Shown here piece after piece: positions 11,901-21,029 of a DNA stretch of 64,000 nucleotides. The stretch is from Pycnococcus provasolii (Eukaryota > Chlorophyta > Pseudoscourfieldiophyceae > Pseudoscourfieldiales). The stretch covers positions 310,001 through 374,000 of the forward strand of contig CP150550.1 in the NCBI GenBank assembly GCA_049487715.1. Reading direction: 5' to 3'. The notes beneath the pieces are model-generated. The model worked only from the letters and a program-made list of their open reading frames with translations, was not told the origin of the DNA and searched no databases. The translations under genes were made by a program, and so were the position numbers. Each line of letters starts with the position of its first letter. Position 1 is the stretch's first letter.

Positions 11901-13006
11901 GTCTCGTCGTCGTCGCCACCAGGGTCGGTTGTCGAGGTGACAACGTACAAGTGCACACAGTCAAACTGCGACGAGCTGTATCCAGCGCGAGTGAATGATA
12001 AGTACATCACCGCACTCGGCAATTCAGCAAGTCGCATCACGGATAAGGCGCTTGCCACACAATAGTACGTATTATTTGATGTTTGGACGTTGGCATGTGG
12101 CACAGACTTTAGAACTGACGAAGATGCTTACCAAATTATATCACACACATACACACACACGTACATAAAAAAAACATACTTAACACTCGTCTCTTTTCTT
12201 CCTTCTTCTGCAGCAATAACTACTACGAGTTTGGGCTTGGCAAGAGTGTGTCATCATCTGCAATGCTTGCCCAAGACTTTCTGAGAGCGAGCCGATGGGA
12301 AATCACAATCGAAGGTCGCTTTCGGCGCAACAATGGCAACTCGATTACCATCACGGCTCAGGACTTAATTGCACTTCTCAAGGACAGCCTCGAGGAGCGC
12401 ACGTACCGTCTTCGTTGCGTAGAGGCTTGGAGCATGGTGGTCCCGTGGACGGGTATTCCCGTGCGAGCACTTCTGGATTGGCTCGACCCGACGGAGGAGG
12501 CGAAGTACGTATCATTCGTCGGGTGGAAGAACACAACAGTCAGTACGGTGCAGCGTTCTGGATTGGGAAGCTTCCCCTGGCCATACCAGGAGGCATTGTT
12601 GATGGAGGAGGCTCAGAATGATTTGGCAATGCTCGTCACAGGTGCATACGGGGAACCTCTCAAGCCGCAGAGTGGTGCGCCCATTCGACTGATTGTGCCA
12701 TGGAAGTACGGCTTCAAAAGTGGAAAGAGCATTCAAAAGATTGTTCTGTCGAAAGAGCCGCCATCCACGTTCTGGAAGGAAGCGGGCCCGAGCGAATACG
12801 GTTTCTTCGCGAACGTCAATCCAGAGGTGAATCACAAGAGATGGAGTCAAGCGTCGGAGAGGCAGATGTGGACGGTTGGAGGCACAGAGCCGCAAGTTCC
12901 GACTGCGAAGTGGAATGGCTATGGCGATTGGGTGGAAACGCTTTACGACCCATGGGTAAAGCAGGGTGCTGCTCACAACCAGCGTTGCGGATCGATTTTT
13001 TGCTGA
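11820..13006 (+). CDS. MsrP (YedY)-type molybdopterin methionine sulfoxide reductase domain, two exons
   Basis: Exon 11820-12064 (open in this frame from about 11780) and exon 12214-13006 join as ...ATQY|NNYYEFG, restoring the conserved YNN-F/Y-YEFG motif of bacterial MsrP. Cys in LRCVEAWSMVVPWTG (TGC at 12416) is the expected molybdenum ligand; GAPIRLIVPWKYGFKSGKSI and EYGFFANVNP..HKRWSQASER are diagnostic of the family. MsrP repairs oxidised methionines in periplasmic proteins using electrons from membrane heme protein MsrQ; none is visible nearby. In this eukaryote an extracytoplasmic location is inferred from the upstream membrane anchor. It has no Tat signal of its own. Bacterial origin with later intron gain is an inference. 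Confidence 0.85.
12065..12213 (+). other. Spliceosomal intron (149 bp) in the MsrP gene
   Basis: The donor is GTACGT and the acceptor is TTCTTCTGCAG after a long pyrimidine tract. It is AT-rich compared with the flanking exons, with a CACACACA run. Splicing joins TA with C to give a Tyr codon and keeps the conserved motif intact. Confidence 0.85.
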
Positions 13007-13094
13007 CGACGAGGAGTTTGCTTTACTGTTACTTTTAACGACACCTCTCCCCAAACTCTCGAAAGAAGATCCCACAAAAGCTCTTTTGTCCTCT

Positions 13095-13859
13095 CTAGTA
13101 GTCGCTGCGGCTTGCACCCTTCGCCTTCCAGTTGTCAATCCACTCCTTCGCCTCGGCGGCGTTCGCCTCGGCGGCTGCCGCGGCACTTGCGGGAGCCGCT
13201 GCTGCCGCAGCGGGTTTGGGAGTGGAGCTTCCTCCCTCCTTCTTATTTCCAGAGAGAAGGATAGCCGCGGCGCCCACGACGACGGCACCCCCAATGAGTG
13301 CTCCTGGACCGCCACTGCTGGAAGAGGATGAGGACGATGCCTTCTTTGGTGAAGAAGTCGTCTTCTTCTTCGCCGGCTTGGCGGCTGCTGCTGCGGGCTT
13401 TTTGGAAGCTTCCTTCGCTTCCTTCGCCTTCTCCTCCTCGGACTTGTTCTGGGGGGGCGCCACCATGCGGTTGGTTTTCCTCTCCGCCTCACCCTTGATT
13501 CCCTTGTTCGGGCTCGCTTCGATTCCCGAGATTCCCTTGGAACTTTTGAGGAGTTCCTCGACGTACGCTTCCTGCGAGGAAGCGGTTTCCGGCTTGGCTG
13601 ACGGCCGGAAGCTGTCCATACCTGCAAGTGCTGGTTTGTTCATCGAGAGAAAAAAAGGAGTTGTCGCGACCAAAGCAGACAAAAGCGCTGATCGTCGCGA
13701 AGATGACGGGACTGCTGGAGGACTGGAGGACTGCTGTGAGGATGCGCGAACTGTTGTCATGACCCTTCGCGAAGTGCTGCGCACCGAAGCACCATGAATG
13801 CCGCTAAGAGAAGAAGGTCGAGACGTAGATACAGACGTGCGCATGGAAGACAGCATCAT
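13095..13859 (-). CDS. Probable thylakoid-targeted membrane protein, unknown function
   Basis: This 254-aa product has a long Ser/Arg-rich transit peptide, followed by a twin-Arg hydrophobic segment SSRRSALLSALVATTPFFL and the cleavage motif ALA-G at 77-80, the pattern of a Tat-type thylakoid signal. The mature part is low complexity: Lys/Ala/Glu-rich, a poly-Ser run, then a Gly/Ala-rich hydrophobic helix (about 187-203) and an Ala-rich stretch ending EWIDNWKAKGASRSDY. No catalytic motif is visible. The gene converges on the MsrP gene with about 90 bp between stops. Confidence 0.65.
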   Translation of the reverse strand: MMLSSMRTSVSTSRPSSLSGIHGASVRSTSRRVMTTVRASSQQSSSPPAVPSSSRRSALLSALVATTPFFLSMNKPALAGMDSFRPSAKPETASSQEAYVEELLKSSKGISGIEASPNKGIKGEAERKTNRMVAPPQNKSEEEKAKEAKEASKKPAAAAAKPAKKKTTSSPKKASSSSSSSSGGPGALIGGAVVVGAAAILLSGNKKEGGSSTPKPAAAAAAPASAAAAAEANAAEAKEWIDNWKAKGASRSDY

Positions 13860-14329
13860 CGTGTTATAGGTATGAAAAACAACGAGGTAGTTCTCTATGA
13901 GGATTTCGACGAGGGTTTGTTTCCGTGGGAGTTCGACAAGAAGAACAGCCTAAGTACTATCGTAGCATGGGTCAGTCAGTGCAACTCCTCCCCTGAACCT
14001 TCTTGATAAGATTTTTTTGATTTGAGTTTCTGATTCTTCAAGAAGATCAAAACCCGATCTTCAGGCGCCAGCTGGCTCTACCCATATACTGCATGACCGG
14101 TGTCTGGGGGGATACCCCTTGGCCATGTGTTAGGGTTTAGCGTTAGGGTTAGATTTCCGTTCGGGTCTTTGTTGGACGTCTTGAGTACATCATCAACCAA
14201 GACGTTTTCGTTCATCACACGTCCTCGTTCGTTCATCACACGCACGTTTTGATTTGATTTGTTTTGTTTCAAGCACTGTTGAAGCGTCACGGCTTTTTAG
14301 GGTACGCCCCGCAAGCCTGGTAGAAAACC
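13860..14329. other. Divergent intergenic region
   Basis: This separates the plastid-protein gene (minus) from the SH3-like gene (plus). It contains the TTAGGG-like tract at 14129-14151. No convincing gene is present. Confidence 0.6.
14129..14151 (+). repeat. Degenerate telomere-type tract
   Basis: TTAGGG, TTTAGCG and TTAGGG units in a row on the plus strand, about 180 bp before the ATG at 14330, in sense orientation. Confidence 0.75.
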
Positions 14330-16136
14330 ATGGCGTCGCTTGAGTCCGAGCCGACGCCTCACGTTTACGTGGTGACGAGTGAAAAAGGATTGCGAGCACG
14401 CAGCGTGCCGACCGTCGGCGATGACGTGCGTGTTGGTGGAGACTCTAATCATTTTAGTAAAGGGGACCTCGTCGCGGTCGACGCCATCATGCCGAGCCTG
14501 CACAACGGCACGGAGACGAAACCTGGGAAGTACGGAAACGGGCCATTCTTGCGTCTTGACTCAAACGAAGGGCATTGGCTCTTCGAGTTCAAGAAGCATG
14601 AACGCTTGATGGAGCGCGTGAAAGTGCAAGCTGGACTGTGGTGCTACAAGGTGAATAACTCCCCCGTTGGCCTGGCACTTCGATGCATGCCAACGACACG
14701 GACAGAACATGCACATGGAGCCTAAAGTGCTCTACCCGCACGACACCACAATATGGGCTGACAGGCTTGTCACCGATTCGAGCGGCGTGACCTTTGTGCG
14801 CGTGCAGGGTACAAAAGGATGGTTGTTCACGACACGAGACGGCAAAGAAACGCTCAAGAGGGTGCCACGCCTTCAAGACGGTTGCGTCGCAAGCACGTCG
14901 TCGAGCAGCGTAGCCCTACCCATAGCTGAGGTGCGCAACCTCGCTGCGCGGTACGGATGGAGTGAGGTGCAGTATAGCGCCGAAAGCCGTGTGATCGCAT
15001 TCACGAGGATGAGCGAAACGAATGGGCGCATGCGAGTGAATGTGTACTACACCACAGGCACGGTCGGCACGAGTCTCAACCATCCAGTAGACGGACCAGG
15101 CCAGATGTTTCGCCGGTGCACTTCCCTCAACGACCTTGAGCGAATCTTTTCGAATCCGCGCGTTCATACGGAGCGAGGGTACAAGCGCAGGCGAAATGAT
15201 CCATTGGATGGCGCACGCCTTCCCGTAGATACATCGTGCATCGACCAGAGCGCGGAGTCCGAGGAGACCATTGCGAGACGCATGCTCGTCGAAATGGATC
15301 TGGAGGCAGCTGCACTGGCCGCGAGGCGAGCTCAGCTGGCGAAGCATATCCGCGTGACTTTCGACGAGCCGGTTTTGAAGAACGCACAGATAGCTTTGAA
15401 GAACGCGCTCTTAGAGGCGGCTCGACGAGCGGCGGAGAAGAAAGCTGCTGAAGAGCGAGCACTCGCGGAGAAAAAGGCGGCTGAGAAGGCGGCCCTTGAA
15501 GCGAAGCGTGCTGCCCGCGGAACATCGATCTCGTCGATGCTTTATAATAGCGATGACACCAAGGACTCGTTTAGCTCGACAGTTACGTGCGTCGCAACGA
15601 ACGGCTATGGCACGATCATGCTGTACGAAAGTGGCAGTTGGGCGTTCTCTCGCGATCTTCCTACCGGGCTTTACAATAAGCTGCATGGTCGGTCGCTCGA
15701 TCATTCTCGCCCATCCTACGTCGCACTGGGGACGCAGGAAAGCTACTACATTCGCTTTCGAAATGGGTCGAGTCAGTGGGCGGGTCCTGACGGTCTCTCC
15801 ACTGCGCTTCATGAGACGTCCAGGACAGTGGCGAGCGTGGCATTCGGAGAGGACTACCACACGTGGTTCATCGTCTACACAGATGGATATTGGGAGTACA
15901 ACGGAGACATCCCTTCAGGCCTCGACGAGCTTATGGATTCGAGGAAGCGACGGGCCGACTTGTCGTTGGTGACGCTCGGCCCTGATGGCGAGTACTTCCT
16001 CAAGGCGCAGAATGGCAAGACGTGGTGGGGCGGCATCTCAACTGCCATGTCCAAGACGATTCGAAGCATCGGCAACGATCGCTTGAAGTTCATGGACTTT
16101 GGCGAGGACAACACGTACTTCATACGGTACAGCTGA
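14330..16136 (+). CDS. SH3-like/coiled-coil/tryptophan-rich-repeat protein, apparent frame break near 14700
   Basis: The first frame (14330 to a stop at 14723-14725) encodes two SH3-like segments, the second cut off after YKVNNSPVGLALRCMP. The next frame continues the same domain (EPKVLYPHDTTIWADRLV, then GTKGWLF) up to 16136, so a +1 shift is needed between about 14690 and 14725. Downstream is a charged Ala/Glu/Lys coiled coil (about 15290-15510), then three or more 40-50 aa repeats with the pattern V-ALG/DFGED-x-x-Y-F-I-R-Y and W-x-W/WGG, predicted as beta strands. I know of similar repeats in various protists but cannot name the family. There is no signal peptide. The break could be a short intron, an indel in the assembly, or a mutation. 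Confidence 0.6.
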
Positions 16137-16360
16137 TTTTTGACGACTCGTTGCCCAGTTGCTACATAAGAAAGGAGCTCACCAACACTTTGTTGCGGAA
16201 ACTAGGTAAAGTAAATAAGGATGAAACTTTTGAAAAAGAAAGAATGAGAAAGAATTCGTATTAAACAAAACAACAATAGATCAAAATCCCACGAATATCA
16301 CCGGTTTTTCCCCGCTTTTGAAGACAACACATTTTGAAGACAACAGCAGCAGTAGTTTCA

Positions 16361-18853
16361 TCACATCCAGCTGGGGCCATTGATAGCCGCTCCATCCTGC
16401 GGATCAAATTCGAAACTTGACAAGCCATCTTCAAGCACGATGCTCGTCTCCTTCGTGCCATTCGGCGGGAAGTCATTCGGCTGCGGCAGGCAAGGCGTTT
16501 GGCGTTTCATCAGCTCCTTCATGTCCTCGGAGTCGAGTGGCCACCATCCTTCGACACCCGTAAGAGCCTTCTGCTGGCTGAACATGGCACACCAAAGCAC
16601 GTGCACAAGGCTCGTCGTTCGCCAGGTTCGGTAAAACCAGCGCTGGTAGAGCCAGACGAAGAGCATCCACCTGCGAACCATTGCCACCGGCACGGAGTAG
16701 ACCGCGGCGACTGGAGCGCCGTGGCGGCTCCTCGCGGTGACAGTCACCAAAGCCTTGCCGTCGTTTGTCGCCGTGGTGACGGCGCCGGCGGTCGGCGTGA
16801 TCGGCTCGGGCGCAGGGAGCGCGGGGAGCGCGGGAGTGATCTCGTCCATCGTGATCACCTCCATTCCGCGCGTGTAACTCTTAAGCGCACGCCTTGCCAT
16901 GCCCTCCCACGTGTACGCCATGCTGCTCTCGACTCGCAGCTGCTCCATCAGCCCGCGAATCAGGAAGCTCACCCTGACGAGAAGGAATGCGCTTGGCGTC
17001 GACTTTTTCAGGCCGTTGTTGGCGAGCGGCGAATTGTCGAGGTCAAACACGTTCAGATTCGCAAGCGGCGACGGCCTCGTGTCGAAGTACGTGAGCGCAA
17101 AGGCGGTGAACGCCTCCTTGCAGGGCACCTCGAGGTCGAAGCTGCCGCTCGCCATCGTGAGACGTGCGGCGAGCTCGTAGTCCTCACTTGCGAGCGCGAT
17201 GACGATGCGCGCGAGCTGAAGGCGCTGTGGGCGACGAAGGTACGCGCGCTGGCCCCAGTCGAGAATGCCGAGCTTGCCGTTGGTGAGCAGCAGCAGATTA
17301 CCCGGATGAGGGTCCGTGTGGAAGCATCCGTCGATCAGCGTGAGTCGTCCCCAGACCTGGTGCACGGTCTCCATGACGCCGTACCAGCCGCGACCTCCGT
17401 GCAGGCGGTCCACCTCAGGCGGGCACAGCGACGCATTTGGCACGGGCGGCGGGTGTCCGTCCGACTGCCCCGTCTCCGTCGCGGGAGCAGCCGCGGGATT
17501 GACGCCGTGCTTGCGCGCGTCGTTGAAGCTGTCGAGCAACTTCAGGCCGTACATTCGCTTCATGATGAAGCACTTCTTGCTGATGTACGGCTCGATGGGC
17601 TCTGGCACCGCCACCTTGTGGCTGAGCCCCTCCTCGTCCATCGACTTCTTTACGAACAAGATGGATTGTGCCTCGAGACGGAAGTCGAACTCCGCGGGAA
17701 CGACGCGCATGTACGCGTCCATCACATTGGGCATGTCCATGCCTCCGTCCATGCCGCTCGCCTTGAGGACGTGCGCCGTTTTCGAGAGCATGGTGAGGTC
17801 GCGTCGCATCTTGCGCTCGCATCCGGGAATCTGCACCTTCACGGCAACGTGCGTTCCGTCGAGAAGCACGCCGAAATGCACCTGCGCGATGGACGCCGTC
17901 GCCGCGGGAACGGGGTTGAAGCTGCTGAAGATTTCGTTCATGCGCTTGCCGAAGCTCTGCTCAATCGTTCGCACGATGAGGCGAACGTGGCTTGGCGGGT
18001 TGTTGTCCATGGTGGAAGCGAAGACATCCACGTAGCACTTTGGCATCATCTGCGACGCAGTTCCCATGATCTGCCCAACCTTGGGGAAGTATCCGCCGAG
18101 TCGGTCGCTCACCTGTCCCACCCTGGGTGCCGCCCACTCGTGCATGCGGTCCCACATGGCGGCACGCTGCGCCTTGTCCGCGATACGGCGCGCACGCAAG
18201 CGGCAGAGCTGGTATCGCGAGTAGATGGGAAGCGTGAGGCCGAAGTACTGCAGGAGTCGAAAGTTTCCTGGCATGGTGGTTCGCATGACGGGTGCGGCGA
18301 CGCGTCGCAGTGTCATGGGAACGGCGAGGCTGAGTGGCGCGGTGAGACCGACGGCGGGCATGAAGAGGCTGGTAAACGTCAGCCGTTCCACCCACCGGAA
18401 CGCGCGAGGGAACATGGCACGAAGCAGGCTGAGCGCGGCGACGGCCGCTGCGAGTTGTGCACACTTTTTGGGCGACGTGAGCGTATTTCCCAGCATGTTC
18501 ACCGTGGCTGTCGACAGCTTCGCGAGACGTCGTCGTGTTCGTACGACGTGCGTATTTTTCGAGCTTTTGATGCGGTCGACAAGTTTGCGTGCGCGCGCGG
18601 CACCTGGCAAGCTGATTCTGCCTGCGGGAACAAGACGACGACGAGAAACATGATGATGAGACCCTGGTACCGACCCTGATCCTGATCCCGATCCTGATTT
18701 TGCAAACACCGAAGACCCTGACGACCCTGATGTACTTCCTTGATAACCCGCAGGTGATGACGACGACACCAACGAAGGAGAAGCATCAGCAGGCACAGCC
18801 GATAGAGGAGGCAAAGACGAAGGCGACAACACCACCAATGGTGAGGGACCCAT
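16361..18853 (-). CDS. ABC1/UbiB (ADCK) family atypical kinase
   Basis: The product has 830 aa, with a Ser/Gly-rich N-terminus of about 110 residues that may be an organelle transit peptide, and two hydrophobic segments before the kinase domain. The family hallmarks are present in order: KVGQIMG near 258, ATASIAQVHFG, AVKVQIPG near 335 (ATP-binding Lys), HTDPHPGNLLL near 510 (catalytic region) and ILDWGQ near 529 (metal-binding Asp). ABC1K proteins regulate prenylquinone synthesis and lipid metabolism in mitochondria and plastids. The C-terminal 150 residues contain hydrophobic and Trp-rich sequence that may be membrane associated. The long antisense frame over this gene is a composition artefact. 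Confidence 0.88.
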   Translation of the reverse strand: MGPSPLVVLSPSSLPPLSAVPADASPSLVSSSSPAGYQGSTSGSSGSSVFAKSGSGSGSGSVPGSHHHVSRRRLVPAGRISLPGAARARKLVDRIKSSKNTHVVRTRRRLAKLSTATVNMLGNTLTSPKKCAQLAAAVAALSLLRAMFPRAFRWVERLTFTSLFMPAVGLTAPLSLAVPMTLRRVAAPVMRTTMPGNFRLLQYFGLTLPIYSRYQLCRLRARRIADKAQRAAMWDRMHEWAAPRVGQVSDRLGGYFPKVGQIMGTASQMMPKCYVDVFASTMDNNPPSHVRLIVRTIEQSFGKRMNEIFSSFNPVPAATASIAQVHFGVLLDGTHVAVKVQIPGCERKMRRDLTMLSKTAHVLKASGMDGGMDMPNVMDAYMRVVPAEFDFRLEAQSILFVKKSMDEEGLSHKVAVPEPIEPYISKKCFIMKRMYGLKLLDSFNDARKHGVNPAAAPATETGQSDGHPPPVPNASLCPPEVDRLHGGRGWYGVMETVHQVWGRLTLIDGCFHTDPHPGNLLLLTNGKLGILDWGQRAYLRRPQRLQLARIVIALASEDYELAARLTMASGSFDLEVPCKEAFTAFALTYFDTRPSPLANLNVFDLDNSPLANNGLKKSTPSAFLLVRVSFLIRGLMEQLRVESSMAYTWEGMARRALKSYTRGMEVITMDEITPALPALPAPEPITPTAGAVTTATNDGKALVTVTARSRHGAPVAAVYSVPVAMVRRWMLFVWLYQRWFYRTWRTTSLVHVLWCAMFSQQKALTGVEGWWPLDSEDMKELMKRQTPCLPQPNDFPPNGTKETSIVLEDGLSSFEFDPQDGAAINGPSWM

Positions 18854-19375
18854 GACGAGACTGTAACGTTAACAACCACACAGTAAGGCTGACAGGACAG
18901 GACACACGAAGCAGGCGTTGGAAGAATGATGAAAGCAGGCCGGGAAAATAGAACTAATGATTTGAGCGGTGGGGAGAGCTCCGGAGAGGGAGGCTCCGAG
19001 GGAGGCTCCGTGACCTGAGAGGAGAAGCAAAAGGGCCTCTAGGGCTGCCGGGGGGGAAATCAATCGACCGGGGAAGCAAAGTGAGAAGCAAAGAACCGCA
19101 ACAAGAAGTTTGGGGTTTAGACAAGAGACGAAACTTAAAACTTGTCTGCTGGTTTTGTTAGTCTAATTAGGGGTTCCAAGACCTCGTTCAAGGTGCCAAT
19201 GGTAACTTTACTTTAAGGTGGTTTGCGTGGTCTGGGATGGTTTGATAGTGCACTGTATGTATAAATAATCTACTCTTACTAAATTTCCTTAATCAGGTTA
19301 TCGTAGGCACATCATTACGTGACATCACGTTCACGTTAGGCGTGGCGTTCACCTAATCGGCCGGCGACATGTTAC
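18854..19375. other. Intergenic region, nothing recognised
   Basis: This lies upstream of the ABC1K gene and downstream of the cytidine deaminase gene. It becomes more AT-rich after 19130 and shows no repeat or gene that I can support. Confidence 0.6.
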
Positions 19376-20602
19376 TTACGCCTTAAGATTCACCTTGAGC
19401 ATACGAAGTCGCACATCTGAGCCAATCGTTAGCGATGCAAGCACAGCCTCCGTCGGCGACTGCTGGCTCACAATCGCGTCGTCAAGCTCGCAAAGCACGG
19501 CGTCGACAAGCGCCGGTTTCACCGTGCCGTCGTTCTGCAATCCTCCGGGAAGCGAAACGCCGTGCGCGACGGCGGCGACAATCGCCGCCTGCATTGGCGG
19601 TAAGCTCGGGTTGTATGCGGCGCACTCGTAGTATGCGCCCGAGTACGTGCTCCCGTCCTCGAAGCGCAGCGCCACGCCACTCGGGCAGGTGGTGTACGGT
19701 GCGTGACTCGCGCACGCCGAAGCAAGCGCCATAGCCGCGAGGTCGTCGAGTTCGCCTTCGTTGTCACTTGCAACGAGCTCGAAGTTTCCACCGCGCATGA
19801 CGAGCGGTGGATCTTCGTGAAGGTCTGAGGGCGTGAACGCCTCCGGGAGCAGGTCGCTAAGAACCGCGGCTGGCGATCCAGGAAACACGACGCGCATTCC
19901 GCTTGCACCGTACACCTCCTGGAAGAATTGTCTGCAGTGTCCGCACGGCGAGTGCGTGAGCGCGAGGCTATTGACTCCCACCTCCCCCTGGCTCGCCATA
20001 AGCGCGACGGTGAACTGCTCGGCGTGCACGCTCTGTCCCAGCGACGTGTTTCTGAATTCGATATTCGCGCCGAGGTAGATGGCGCCTGACTTTCCGAGCG
20101 CGGCCACACCCACTCGAAAGTTGCTGATGGGTGGTTGCGCGTACGTGTCTGCGGCGTGCTTTACTAGTTTGACGAGTAGGCTGTCAACGCTTTTGGCTTC
20201 TAAGCGTTCCATCCACGCGGGCACATCGCTGCGTGGGATCACCGCGGGGCATGCCGACGCGGACGCCGCCGACTCAGGCACCGACTCGGGTAAGACGTCC
20301 GATGACGTCGAAGCAGCTGATGATCCGGTGGACGCGGCGTGTCTCGTGCCTCTCAAGCTGTCCCCTGACCTCCCAAGCGAGCGTGCCCCCCGCTTGCCAC
20401 GCCCCCCCGCGTCAAGAGAACGCCAAGGAGCGAACCAAGAGCCAAGAGCCAAGGAGAATCTCCCACTAAAAACACGGCGTGGTCGAGATAGTCTCCTAGG
20501 ACTCCTACTTCTATTATATAAGAAGTTGCTCCCTGTGAAGGCGTTGGGTTTAACATGAACATGAGCGTGCAGGACAGGAGCTCCATGAGACAGAGGCGAC
20601 AT
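19376..20602 (-). CDS. CDA: Cytidine deaminase (two-domain, plant/E. coli type)
   Basis: The enzyme deaminates cytidine/deoxycytidine to uridine. The catalytic domain has the zinc-binding HAE (in SVHAEQFTVAL) and PCGHCRQFFQEV motifs near residues 195 and 220, with NFRVGVAALG and GANIEF upstream. A second, degenerate deaminase fold follows (APYTTCPSGVAL... SGAYYECAAYNPSLPPMQAA), which is the dimeric two-domain form. From the ATG at 20602 the N-terminus is a long Arg/Ser-rich region of about 150 residues, possibly a targeting peptide. The frame remains open upstream into the transposon terminal repeat, where another ATG (20770) exists; I chose the nearest ATG outside the element. Translation could also begin at MERLEAKS near 20215. 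Confidence 0.82.
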   Translation of the reverse strand: MSPLSHGAPVLHAHVHVKPNAFTGSNFLYNRSRSPRRLSRPRRVFSGRFSLALGSWFAPWRSLDAGGRGKRGARSLGRSGDSLRGTRHAASTGSSAASTSSDVLPESVPESAASASACPAVIPRSDVPAWMERLEAKSVDSLLVKLVKHAADTYAQPPISNFRVGVAALGKSGAIYLGANIEFRNTSLGQSVHAEQFTVALMASQGEVGVNSLALTHSPCGHCRQFFQEVYGASGMRVVFPGSPAAVLSDLLPEAFTPSDLHEDPPLVMRGGNFELVASDNEGELDDLAAMALASACASHAPYTTCPSGVALRFEDGSTYSGAYYECAAYNPSLPPMQAAIVAAVAHGVSLPGGLQNDGTVKPALVDAVLCELDDAIVSQQSPTEAVLASLTIGSDVRLRMLKVNLKA

Positions 20603-20672
20603 TAGCCGAGATTGCAGCCCAGCCGGTAATCTCCGGAAGAGGGGACGGGGAAAGGGGGAGAAGGAGACGTTA

Positions 20673-20774
20673 GTATCCTGGAAAGAACTGCTCGCCCACC
20701 CGATAACTTCACCGTTTCGGGGTTGTTTTGGACGCCGTTTGTTCTCCACGGAACCTATGTTAGGCCTCATTTGG
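20673..20774 (+). repeat. Left terminal inverted repeat (102 bp)
   Basis: Exact reverse complement of 22837-22938. Its minus strand carries an ATG in frame with the cytidine deaminase gene. Confidence 0.95.
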
Positions 20775-20983
20775 CCTGTGTAGCAGTATCCCTCGTTTTG
20801 AGAGACGGTTGCTCACAGTGGCGTGTTGATTGAATCGCACAGGAGCGCATCTCCATAGTGGGAAGGCCCACTGTTTCCCCGGGGCCCCGACCTAGAATTT
20901 CCGACCATCCAGGATCCCCCGACCTGTACGACAGGAACAAACTTTGGTCCAAACTCCCGCCATCTCTTTCTCCATTTCTCACA

Positions 20984-20995
20984 ATGGCATCAGCA

Positions 20996-21029
<34 letters not shown>

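Noticed and set aside
16499-18679. A 726-codon open frame on the plus strand opposite the ABC1K gene
   Set aside because: It mirrors the codon bias of the real gene (GC-rich third positions), is rich in His/Arg/Glu without any domain, and the minus strand carries clear kinase motifs.
20603-20770. Upstream ATG of the cytidine deaminase at 20770 as the main start
   Set aside because: It lies inside the transposon terminal repeat, so it cannot be the ancestral start; kept only as a possible secondary start.
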